64,000 nucleotides of DNA, taken from positions 12,569,111 to 12,633,110 of the forward strand of contig CM037836.1 of assembly GCA_021234535.1 (NCBI GenBank). Reading direction: 5' to 3'. The DNA is from Stichopus chloronotus (lineage: Eukaryota > Echinodermata > Holothuroidea > Aspidochirotida > Stichopodidae). Under the pieces are notes generated by a model. The model saw only the letters and a list, made by a program, of their open reading frames with translations. It was not told the DNA's origin and ran no database searches. Of the stretch, positions 28,411 through 39,622 are shown piece by piece. Positions within the stretch are counted from its first letter, which is position 1. Each line of letters opens with the position of its first letter. Made by a program: the position numbers and the translations under genes.

Positions 28411-28505
28411 AATTCGTCTGGCCGAGTGGTTATGGGTCATAAGAGTTAGACTGGTACAAACGTAGTTGATATCGGATCGGAAGTTCTGGTAGCCCAACAT
28501 ACTAG
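28411..28505 (+). repeat. tRNA-derived SINE head or tRNA pseudogene
   Basis: TGGCCGAGTGG at 28419-28429 matches the pol III A-box consensus TRGCNNAGYNGG exactly and is followed by TTA, as in Ser/Leu-type tRNAs. About 45-60 bases on, ATCGGAAGTTCTGGTAGCCC at 28473-28492 looks like the anticodon-arm to B-box stretch of tRNA-derived SINEs, with the B box decayed. I cannot draw a complete cloverleaf, and the spacing contains an insertion, so it is not a functional tRNA. A SINE or an old pseudogene fits best. Confidence 0.4.
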
Positions 28506-31209
28506 CTACTTTCACACATCGAACAGGTAAACCAGAAGAATACAATCTCAACCTCTTGTTTTAATTTTGTGACAGAAAATTTTGAAACTAGTCACAGTAC
28601 GGTGACACAGTACGACATATATTGCGTAGTTTCAAAACAGAATCGACTGAGATGGGTGAGAGAAAACTCGGCTTTGATTGCACGGTATATACCAAACATT
28701 CCTTCGAATGCACTTCACTATTGCTATAGACGAAACAGTTTTTATAGTTTTTGACTGACTGACAATTATATCTTATCACATAAGATATATCGTGAACACT
28801 GCATAAACGAATAAGGCATGTTACATAAACATCCCAAGTAGATTCTTCGGTGAAGACTCTCAAAAATGTGCAGAGGTTGTCTTTGGCTTGAGAGAGAAGG
28901 CGGTATATATCCATGGCTCCATGTCTATATGCATTTCAGTTGTAAATGTGTAGGGTGTGAAAAGACTGTCATAATCCAGGGAGGGAATCCTGTTATATTC
29001 CTCTACTACGAGCCATTGAAACACCAGTCACATGTTTGGGAAAAGTCTTACTGCATCGAACCAAACCTCCAAAATTGAAAAGTGAATCCCAAAATTTCAA
29101 ATAAGTAATTCAACTGTTGATATGACAATATTAATAAAAGTTAAAATATCGAAAATTCAAAGCAAAACATCAAAACTATTACCTAATAATATGTGTCAGC
29201 AATCATGCAACATCTGGCATATGCTGTAAATACGAAAGTTATAATTAACTGAACCCAAGTATTAGAAGGGGTTCAAGCTATGCGTGTTTATTACTCATGT
29301 AGGTCAGGTTATTGTCTGCTCGGTCGTTGCTGGGTATGAATCCATTGGCAGTTATTGATATTGGATATCAAAACGTCCAGAAACCTTCAACGGTCATACC
29401 AGCCTACCTCCTTGTGTTTTGTCTTATTTATTTTTTTGGCACTGCGCCATGGCAGCTCGGGGTGTACCATAAGGAGATACCGAAAGAGACAAGCCCGTAT
29501 CTGTCGTCATTTGATATGCGTTCGTTACATGATCTTCATGGATGTCAATGGGTATTTCACTGGTTAGTCGTATCCAGTGTCCCGTTTTCTCTACAATCAA
29601 TAACAATATAGCATTTTTCTGACTTTTGGCTAGATGAGCAGTCAAAAACTATGGACGTGAATGTTTCAGAAGAATCAGAAGTTCGTTTTTTTTTTTACGG
29701 ACATCTGCTATTTTGGGCTGGTTTCAAATTTTCAAAGCATATGTGGAAAAGGATGACAACATCATCTCAAGACTATGTATCGAGACACAAGTCACTGAAA
29801 TAGAATAAACTCTTGTAGAATATGGGAACTTGAACACTAAAACCGACAAAACAAATAGTTTATTTCAGCATTTTTTGTTTTGTAGGCCTATTTACTTTCT
29901 GATACTTTACAGGAGGACAAATAAAACAAATTGATCTAGAACTAGTAAGCAGGGAATAAATTTAATGAGGCATTTCGATCGGCAGTTATTTCTTTTTCCT
30001 CTAAAATGATGATTGCATCATGACTTGTGGCCAAACATGCGAGTTGGCTTTTTACTTCATGAAAAAGATGAAGTATTAGAAACTACAAATGTATCAAGTA
30101 CGCTTGAAATTCCCAGTCTCTTACTTTATGTGTCCCAAAAGACATCTGTCCTTTTCCCCAAAGTCCAACGTTTACTCTCTCAAAACACCTATTTTACCGT
30201 AGAAATTCACTTAAGCTTCTCACAATTATCCAGTGTGCGATGAGACAAGACCTATGTAAACAAAATTCTTTATCATTATCTAAATTTTCTTTTAAAGGAG
30301 TAATTTATTGCTTTGTCGTCAAAAAAATTCAGAATAGTTTGGTTTAAAGCCACGTACTTAAAACTAACCAGAAAAAAAGCCATAGTGGCGAAGGAAGTTT
30401 AAAGATCAGATATTGCTAGAAATAAAAAGTTAATGTTAGTTAAATCCTTAGATAAGAATCAATTAAATGTCTTTACCAGTCTTACAGGACGGACGTAAAA
30501 CTTGGTATTCGATCAGAAACTTAATGAAATGGTGAAGAGCAGTAAAATGTGGTAATCGTTTTTATATTGATTCCTTAAAATTTAACAAAGAATAATTTTC
30601 AGTGCCGCTAGTGTGCATCATGTATATCCTATCAAACTCGAGGCGAGATGAGTCCTGTAGTTTCTTTTTTGTGAAACCCACTGACTCAATCGTCTCTAAA
30701 TCCCTGTCGAACTAATATACCAACCCCCGATATTTTGAAGTGTTCCTCTTAAGTGCTACTCTTAATGAGAATGTCTGCCTCTTAATATCCTGTTCGGAGA
30801 ACTTCCAACCGCTGTTAAATGGAACAAACTACTTTAGAGGTATTATTACCCAGGAGTTGCATTCGGTTTCATTTCTGATTTGAGCTTGGATGAGACTGAG
30901 GTGGAGGCTACAGGGTCTCAGCTTCAGAAAGGTTTTCTCTTTTGATACGACATTCTTCCGTTTCATAATCATGTGACACACTTTTCATGTAACTGCCATG
31001 ATGACCCTGCGACATTTGTGATGTGATACCAGGTACAAGAATAGGGACTTTGAGCATGAAAGGACATGTAAACGAAAAAGGTGATAGAAACCGATGGTGA
31101 CCATGGCGAACAAGTTCTACTTTACAGTCGGATGACTCTTAACAACACACTGACAACACCATGATACGTTCTGATGACAACAATGATAGAAAGATAAACC
31201 CATCCTCCA
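28506..31209. other. Unassigned non-coding DNA
   Basis: No gene supported. A 99-codon plus frame at 29312-29611 and a 73-codon minus frame against it are unrecognised. A TAGGCCTA octamer occurs at 29883. Short direct repeat CACAGTACG near 28594 and 28607. Confidence 0.5.
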
Positions 31210-31237
31210 CCCCCCCCCCCCCCCCACACACACACCC
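31210..31237 (+). repeat. Poly-C (C16) followed by (AC)n
   Basis: Sixteen C run directly into about six AC units: a compound homopolymer/dinucleotide array. Confidence 0.95.
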
Positions 31238-34200
31238 TTTCATTCTCCCACGTTCTCTGGATCACTCAGCTGGGTCTTTCTCAGTTGGCATACATCCGAA
31301 TTTCGAGAAATGGAAGGCCCCAACTCAGTGGGCAGCAACCAGTCAGAACTCTTCAAATAGCTCGAAAACCCCTCACCTTGAAATCAAATTGATCGGACTA
31401 TAAGTACCACAATTTCAGCCACCAGTTTATTTTTTTCTCTTTAAGATGAGTGCAGGCTACTAACGTCTGCCGTGGGCAACATGCAACAGACGATAAAAAC
31501 GTACTACTTTTAATGTATCCCGAAGACAGCAACTTAAAATTGATAAGATTATCGTTACCGCAGTCCTCACAACACCCCATCCCTGACTTTTTTTTTTTAA
31601 ACGAAGAGTCCGTGTACTGACCAGCCTCCCCCCCCCCCACCCTCCCTCCTCCTTTCCCGTGGCAAAGTTACTGTGCAGGGTGCAATTCATGGGACGAAAC
31701 TATTGGAGACAGTAAGCATGCAACAAAGGATGATATCAAACCACAATGATGTAAAATGGAATAAGACGAGAGAGTGTGGACATCTACGTGAGACGTGAAA
31801 CCATGGGAAACAAAAACAAAAATGTATAGTAAAAATAGTAAGATACCTCTTAAACGGTATCTGTTGTATCTCATACATCCCCCTTGGGAATATAATTCCC
31901 CCCTCCCCTCCTCCTGGATTAAGATGGTATAATTTGACGTCACTTGTTTAATTAATGAGGCCCTCTATATACATCCTTGTGACTAGTAACTTGGTAGGAA
32001 ACGATATACTTAAATGATCTCCGGGGGGGGGGGAGGCAAACAAGAACTGCAACGTTTCTATAGGGTTTGTTTTTCGTACACGTGGGAATATTATCGTTGG
32101 ATTAGAACATTGACCCCTTACTAATCAAAGGATTGCACATATACGTGCAGTTAACGGTAATAGGCCTATATTAAATCTCTATCAATCCCTATCTGATACA
32201 TAACGAAGAAATCGGGGTAGGATTTCTGTCTGTTGTGTATTGACTCTCGGGGAGTATTGTCAGGTATATAACAATGTCGATATCTGTAATTATAACGCCC
32301 TTCGCTGTGTCGGTTAAGAACTAAGTCTGTAATGACGAGTCTGCTATTTCAGAAAGCTGTGAATAATAATCAGACAACAGAACAACAGTACAACAGGAAA
32401 AAAGCTAATAGCATGCCTGGGTCTTTTATTGTCAATGGTTCTTTCACTACATGTATACAGAATACTTTTAGACGCGGATCAATACATTGTTCAAGTGATG
32501 AATTGGACAACATTGTGGTTCAGTTCGCATTGTCGACAAGGCGCAGTTTTGAGACATTTTCACATTTTTGTTTGTTTTCTTCATTAGTATTTTAACATCT
32601 TCAAATAGTGACACAAGATAGTAACTTACAACTGTAACGACGGTGATTTGACAAAATGTTCACCTTGGATAAATTGTTGGCGGCACCAAAAATCAAAGAA
32701 AACTTACTTCAAGTTCATTCGCTGATCATAGTACACACAGACTTATACACGCACAAGCCAGACGGGAGGCTAAGTAAACCCTGATAAAAAAATATAATAA
32801 CATTACATATAAAAAATATCTGCCTTGTTGGCCCCACCTTAGAGTGGTGTACAATGACCCAAGGAAGCTTGATTAATTATGTAATCTAGTTTCCATCGTC
32901 AAGAAAAATAACATCTGCGGGCTAAATCTGCAATTGAAGAAGACACTCGTCATATATCATATGGCAGTTTTCTCAAGTCTAATACTGCTGAATCTGTGGA
33001 GACATCATTTTTTCACTAGCAAAAAGTCAAGGTTTGAGTGGTGTTTTCATTGACTGATCATAGTTTACATCTCATGACTTTGCTGATGCACGCAGCATCA
33101 GGAATGACACTCTGTGTTAAGAGAGATAACTTTGTCTGAATCTTGCTTCGTCTGTTGGCAAACAAATAAATGAAAAAGAAAGGTAAAAAAAGAAGAGAAC
33201 ATTTCGAACATTAATGAATTGATGCATCGTGGGTCATTTTTCTGGAACGCAGTTACGAAAGCCATTTGGAACGGTCCCCTGGAGATGTTTGTGATGAAAA
33301 AAAAAATTGTCTATTCTGATTTAATATAGTGGTTGACTCTAGAGGAATATTTATGAGTAAACAAAACAAAAATTCGCTGGAGCCTTTCTTGTAAAAAGGC
33401 GAATCACTTAAATAGAAGAAAAGAAAAACCCAGCAAAAGGAATGCAAGTGACTCAGTGATTCCTTGCCAACAATGTAGTTACAAAGCTCTTAACATTTGG
33501 CAGTACTAAGCAGAGGTGACTGATTTATTTCTTTCAAATCATCATTTCGTGGTTTACGTTCGAAATTCATGTCTGAATATCTAAGCAACTTCTTCGGGTA
33601 ACTTTCTTCTAGTAAGGAAACTTTTTTCAGACCTTTCCACTTTATTAGCTTTCAGTAACATTTGATCTGCATGAAGTTCAGTTTCCCCCTCATCTACCCA
33701 GAAAGAGATCTTTGACGTGTAAGTGACGTCACCAACACTACACTCAGCTCATAACAGTTCATGTATCTTTCAAGACACCACTAATTCTCTGCATGAACAA
33801 TCAACTAACAGAAGCACAACTATCTACCAACCAAGTTTTACTCCAAACAACGTGTTCCTGTATTTATTGGATAAACTGTAATGTTTCGATGTCAACCCCC
33901 GATGACTTCATCTGACATTTGGCCTTGACTGAAAACAACATGAATTCATTCTTCTATAAAGCTCGGGTTCTTACAAGTTTAGGTTTTACAAATCTTCGAA
34001 CTATGTTGACCGCAAATTAATGTTGTTAACTTCATTAAAAATCTAAAGCAATTAGTTATTCACAAGAAAGATTCGAATATGAGGGAAATTGCTCATCTTA
34101 AAATGTAGTGTTTGCTTAAAGCTTCATCCATTAATAACAGCAAACAAGAGGAATATTCATGATACACATCTCTGAAAATATCCCGTTAACGAAGTTTTTA

Positions 34201-37200
34201 GGCTTTTTTTCTCTACGGTGTTACAAATGCTGATCTCAAATGACACTGGACAGGTAATGATGTGTAATGAAATATTGCATGATTGCGTATGGTGCTTACA
34301 TGGACGTAGTATTAGGTTTTTAGCTTTACTGACTTCTAATGACCTATGGAGACCATGAAAATCGGAAAGTATCTTCTTGCACCAGTATCAAGGGCTACTT
34401 TCACGATAACTTGCTATTTCAGGTTGTGTAGGCGCAGTGGTGTGGGCAAATCGGAGTGGGGGGTCAACGTCCCATCTACGTGGCTAGTCGTGGGTGTGGC
34501 CGGTAGGGGGATTTGGGTAATCAGACGTAAACGATATTGTTTCCACAAAATAAATAGTACCAAGATGGAGTACATTCTACCATTTGACGTAATAGAAAAA
34601 CCAGTTACAAATTACGCCATTTTGCGGCTCAGTATTATTTCTTTTGAAAATTTTCCAAAAGGGAGGGGAACTCCTTCGACCCCTCAGCATGTTAGTCTGG
34701 GGATATGGCTACTCCACCCCCTCACACATCGAATCCACGCGACTGTGTACAAGCAAGAGAAACACAAACTTCCACCCGAGCAGACGCATCGCGCAAGCGC
34801 ACAAGAATATATACGTCGCCTTAACGCAGATTGCTATTTTGTCTGCAACTAACGTTGCTTTCCTCTTGAAAGGCTTTCAATGTCATTTTTAAGTCGTTTG
34901 TTCCTTTGTTTTGCGAAAGGTCACCACTTCTAACGGGGCTATAGATAACTCCCTCCGGTGACAAGATTCATTTCCATTTATTACAGTGTCGAAATTGTCT
35001 TAAGATGTCTCTCTAACAGCAGATTGTCAACAAGGGCGTTCGGCAAGGACGTCATTGGTTAGAGTTCGATGCTCTATCATCATTATTTTAGATCCGACCA
35101 ACTAAGTAAGTTCGACAAAAGTGAATTGAACACGAAACGTTCCAAACAGTGTTATCGTCCTCAGCGGATGACTACCGTGACGACCCGGGGTCATCCAAAG
35201 AAGATCAGATCGAACGGGGGATTAATGGGAATTGTAAATTTCATCCTCATTCGTGCATATCTCTTTTTTTTGAGGGGGGTGGGGGTGTTATTTTACATTA
35301 CCAATGACAAAAAATTGCGCATGTATCCCAAGGACTCCAAAAAATAGCTCTGGTAGAGAATATCCCCCCCCCCCCCCCGTTAACTTATATGCCGTAAGTT
35401 ACTTTCAATTAATTGCATATAACCACTCTGAATACTTACCGCGAGGAACTTACATATATTACAACATAATTGCACTATGTAAATTACATTTGTTCACTGT
35501 TGGTTTCCTGCTGGTTTCATGAGTTGACAAAAAAATACACAGTAAAAAATGGTGGTGAATGTATTACATCAACCAGGGAATAATTGATACGCATTGTTTT
35601 TATTACATCCACCCTGACCCTCCGCAGGGAAGTTACAAGGTATAGTACTGACTCAAACATCATTATACACACACAAAAGTGTCACACAAGGTGTGAGCAG
35701 AAGTGCAAGCCAATTTGTAGAATATGAGACGATTGCATGTCGATGACGTCATCAAATAATTTTTTTTTTTCTGGATGAATCGTGCAGTAAAGGAGGGGTC
35801 GGTACAAACGTGAGACAGGGAGAGATATTGCGAAGAAAATCTTGACAATTTCCTCACCATTCCTGGGTTAGTGTGGCGATATCTACAAATCGACAACGAA
35901 GGGATGATACTGAAAGTGCTGAATGAGTTGGCCTAACTTTTACCATCGCAATGGGGAGAAGTAACCGATTCATAAATGCCTCCATGAAGTGTGGCATCCT
36001 CCGATAGTAAAACATCACACTCACCGCATTGAAAATGAAAAAATGTACAACATGGATTTCATGAGCCCGTTATATCCTCTGCTAACTTAGAGATTATTCC
36101 GACGAAACTACGTCAAATTGGCCCTAGGGTGATGTAATGTGTCCCAGGGTGTTACAATTACATCAAATCTGGAATGTGGAGTTGCTTATTGAATGCAAAG
36201 CAGTATGGGCGTCGAAGAACAGTAATAGTATAATTCATCGTTTGTCACTCTTGAAACTGTTCTTTGCAAAGTATGGCATATTTTCGACGGGTGAACCAAT
36301 CTTTTCTCAGCCTGAACGAAACGTTGTACATGTCATATGTGTTATTCGCCATCGTGCGTTACGTTCGTAATTAGGGTTATATCAGTGAGGATAACTAAAA
36401 AACTTTCCCAGTTTACCTCAAAATTACATGGCGTTATACTGGAATATTTGGGGCAAGACAAGAATAGATTACGATTAATTTAATAACATTTTTTTTTTTT
36501 GGTCTTTACTGTAACGGTGCGTCTTCTGTCCAACTAAATGACAATATCGTATGTTGCCGATAACTTTGCGAAGTTGGGTCTGAAACATACCCCTGTTCTG
36601 TGATTACAGAATACGTAGAGGAACGGTCTCAGTTACATACTAATTTCATTATACACGTGACCCATGGGGGTACCTGTTGAAACGCCGTCTTCTCCGATTA
36701 CCTAAGGTTCGATCTGAGCACACCTCTGGTACCACAAACTTGAACTGGTTTTTGTATTTTCGTTTTTCTATCGCCGGTAATACCCTCCCGACGTTTGTCA
36801 TTTTCTTGTCCCGGTGGCTACACCCAAGCTGAGAAACAACCCCTCCGGATTGCCCTCGATATACCTTTAAAGAATGAACGAAGTATTTCTATCCACATTG
36901 ATTTAAATTGACGTCAGTGCTTGACCTATTTCGTATATTGTCTTAATTTTGTCCCCTTTCGAAAGCAAAGCTCATAAGCATCTTCACGAAGTAGAGGGGT
37001 GCCTCTACATTATAGTTACATATGCACTTTCGGCCATGCTCGATGTTATCAAAAGGGAGAAAAAGGGGGGATATAAGTCAGAAGATTACGGGTCTTGCTA
37101 GTATAGGTGGATACCTCACCGCGTGTTTTTGATTTAAAAGTTGAATCATTTTTTGGTCATATTTTGGGCGCAGAATACCTCATTCAAATTATACAGTACA

Positions 37201-37659
37201 ATAGCGTAACATACGTCAGATGCATACTCATTGATAACAGTCACCGCACAATCTTCTGAAAGATCCAATGTAGGGAAAAAGTAACATATAATTGGGTAAC
37301 AGATACCCGGATGCATATTATGTACCAGTTCTGTCAAAAGTCCAGCGACTGTTTGCAAGACTCTAACATTTATCTTCAAAATTCTCCATCAGTAGGACGA
37401 TTTATGTGATGAAATATTTATCGGGCTGTTGTATCCTATCTATAGGAATACCAAGACTAGGAAAATTGTATCAAAGAAGAAGGCCACAAAAACTCTAAAT
37501 GTCGCTTTAAATTCAAAACTTTACAGTTTCTTTTTGAAGGCTCTGGATATTGGTCTCTCTTTGACATTGACATAACTAATACGGTAAGTATTCCGTTGAA
37601 GGAAGTGCATGGAAGGCTGAGTTCCCCTCATTCGGTTGGTAATACCATACAGAAAACGA
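31238..37659. other. Unassigned non-coding DNA with homopolymer tracts
   Basis: C11 at 31628-31638, G11 at 32023-32033 and C15 at 35364-35378. The longest frame not built on simple repeats, 168 codons on the plus strand at 34346-34852, contains no domain I recognise. Its middle (34430-34520) is GC-richer than its surroundings and could be an old repeat. TAGGCCTA at 32161. No splice-flanked coding segment could be supported. Confidence 0.45.
35364..35378 (+). repeat. Poly-C tract (C15)
   Basis: Fifteen consecutive C ending in GTTAAC. Confidence 0.95.
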
Positions 37660-37810
37660 AAACAACCCCATTGTAAGCTACAAATGAACTATCGAAATGT
37701 TTTAAGAGACAGTCATGATAAAAAGAGAAAATTTCCAAAATTTCACTTTTATCATGACTGTCTTATAAAACATTTTGATAGTTCATTTGTAGCATACAAT
37801 GCGGTTGTTT
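37660..37810. mobile_element. 151-nt fold-back hairpin (MITE-like)
   Basis: Two arms of about 75 nt pair along nearly their whole length with almost no loop. The left arm reads AAACAACC, CATTGTA, GCTACAAATGAACTATC, AAATGTTTTA, GACAGTCATGATAAAA. The right arm repeats these as the reverse complement with a handful of mismatches. The centre lies near 37735. The structure is plain in the sequence. A miniature transposon formed as a perfect fold-back is the usual source of such hairpins. It is longer than a typical animal microRNA precursor, but a transcript through it would make a strong double-stranded stem. No target-site duplication was obvious. Confidence 0.85.
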
Positions 37811-38235
37811 GATGCCGGGTTTGATATGCCTAAAAAAGTGCACTCTCAAAAAGACCGTATAAATTGTCAGTGGAGTAGGCCTATACCATTGAAATGTCAT
37901 TGGAATACCCCTTCAAAATGTGATTTTACCTTTTATAACGCAACCTACGCGTAGATCTGTCCAATGTGTACAAAGTCTGAATGCACAATGCCAAGAAGGG
38001 TAAGTTCCTTGTGGTCATAGCAGTGGCTATTTCATAAATGCACCCGGCCAAACTTATGTAAACTCTGTCTAGTGTACTTGTTAAAAGATAAGGCCTCCGC
38101 TACAACTACAATGAATTTGCCTTACATTGGCTCTCATTAAAAGTTATTCCTGCTTTTAATATTTGAGAGAATTTCTCGATTGTTCTACTTCTCGCTGCCC
38201 CCATCATGAGAGTTAATTATAGTTAATTCTTAGCG
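37811..38235. other. Unassigned non-coding DNA
   Basis: Carries a TAGGCCTA octamer at 37876, which is inside a stretch otherwise without features. Nothing gene-like. Confidence 0.5.
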
Positions 38236-38284
38236 TTAAAGGGGCTCATTGAGTTGATATCAGTAAAGATTGCTCTGATTTTGA
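38236..38284 (+). repeat. TTAAAGGGG-headed dispersed repeat, copy A
   Basis: TTAAAGGGGCTCATTGAGTT continues to GATATC and then GATTTTGA. The same head with a few substitutions is present at 48286-48335, with a similar spacing to GATTTTGA. A shorter relative (ATTGGGTTGACAT) occurs at 57363. This is a small repeated family, perhaps the terminus of another miniature element. Its far end is not visible. Confidence 0.55.
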
Positions 38285-38559
38285 AGTATACAATCACACG
38301 ACAATACTCACAATCAGCATAATTAATCAAGTTTCACATCCAATAGTTACATGAAAACTGTCATTTTTTTCGAATTTTTGACCGTTACTTGCTCTGATTG
38401 TGTGCATGTGAATGTACTAATGTGAAAATGTCTGGTCACAAAGTTTCAAAAACCAAATTTAATCGTTGGTTACTCACACATTAATGTTCCAACGTGTGTA
38501 AAACTTTGGGATCTACCTCTCTACTTTGTTACATCGACTAATAATGGGAAACTGAACTC

Positions 38560-38940
38560 AGTGGTGTTGCTAGACTTTTTGTTTTTCTTCGCCAGTTACT
38601 GCCTATGGCGTCTTCGACGCAACCGAACGTGCATGAAGCCCATAAACGGTGGGGTCCAGTGGTGAAGCCTAGCGGTGATGGCCCATATGGAAGCCCCTGG
38701 GCTTATGGTATTTGTGACATATTAAAGTCATCATTTTTAAAGTACTTCAGTTGCTTTTACTCAGTTCTAAAATCAAAGATAGATTACAGTTTCAAGTATG
38801 ACTAAATACAGATTTAAAACCAATGTTTGATAACTTCATATTCAGGGACCCCGTCCACGTGGACGGTCCAGGAGGCAAAGCCAACGGAAGCTGCTGGGTG
38901 TTATGTTATTTGTGGTATTAAAGCCATGATCATTTGGAGA
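38560..38940 (+). repeat. Diverged 212-bp tandem duplication
   Basis: Two related units: from 38648 (GGTCCAGTGG, AAGCC, GGAAGCCCCTGGG, ATTTGTG, ATTAAAGTCAT) and from 38865 (GGTCCAGGAGG, AAGCC, GGAAGCTGCTGGG, ATTTGTG, ATTAAAGCCAT). Order and spacing agree. The region is GC-richer than its surroundings and resembles the decayed GGTCC/AAGCCC repeats common in invertebrate DNA. A 66-codon frame starting at 38605 spans the first unit but does not continue in the second, so I do not call a gene. CAGTGGTGTTGCTAG at 38560 could be a repeat edge. Confidence 0.6.
38851..38866. repeat. Perfect 16-bp palindrome with CACGTG core
   Basis: CCGTCCACGTGGACGG reads the same on both strands. It lies just before the second unit of the duplication. 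CACGTG is the E-box core bound by bHLH factors in general, but that it works as a regulatory site is only a possibility. Confidence 0.85.
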
Positions 38941-39382
38941 AAATTCTATTGTTTAGACACAGACCAAAACTTGAGGTTAGATAACCTCTGAATGCTTTCC
39001 TACCGGGGATCTACATCTTTTTCAAAATTCCAAATCTCCGTTGTGTGGTGGAGTTGAACGGGGGCACAAGGTTTTCCAGGGATGATTCTACTGAAAGTAT
39101 ACAGTACCTTTAAACTCTTATATCGTAACATCTCCATCACAGGAGTGCGTTCTTATTACCCTACATAGCAACTGCACATCATTTTCTTTCAGGAATAACC
39201 TTTTACACGGTTGTTTCAGTTCCTTGGTGTACTTTTGGTAGTTTGAACTTTCTGTTTTTTCTGAGATACCATTATTCTAACTGGTCTTTGTGTACCACTG
39301 AGAAGAAAAAAAAATGAGCTGCTGTATTAAAACTACTCTTTACAAGTGTGAAGCCCAGTCACTGAAAAAGTCAATTTGGAAT
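38941..39382. other. Unassigned non-coding DNA
   Basis: No feature besides an A-run near 39306-39313; leads into the GAT array. Confidence 0.55.
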
Positions 39383-39450
<68 letters not shown>

Positions 39451-39476
39451 GGTGATTATGATGATGGTGATGATGG

Positions 39477-39507
<31 letters not shown>

Positions 39508-39622
39508 GGTGATGATGATGATGGTGGTGATGATGATGATGGTGATGATGATGATGGTGATGATGATGATGGTGATGATGATGATGATGGTGATGATCAT
39601 GATGATCATGATGATGATCATG
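39383..39622 (+). repeat. (GAT)n/(GGT-GAT) trinucleotide array, 240 bp
   Basis: GAT/ATG units with regular GGT interruptions, so that GATGATGATGGT recurs as a higher-order unit. It then shifts to GATCAT at the end. It is open in several frames and encodes poly-Asp, poly-Met and, on the minus strand, poly-Ile. The flanks of those frames show no gene, so I treat them as artefacts of the array. Confidence 0.97.

Noticed and set aside
34420..34520. Possible tRNA-like segment (TAGGCGCAGTGG and a later GGTCAACGTCC)
   Set aside because: Needs an inserted base in the A box and a poor B box; more likely coincidence in a GC-rich patch.
34346..34852. 168-codon open frame on the plus strand
   Set aside because: No motif recognised, mixed composition, and no splice or promoter context. 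Its GC-rich middle looks more like repeat DNA.
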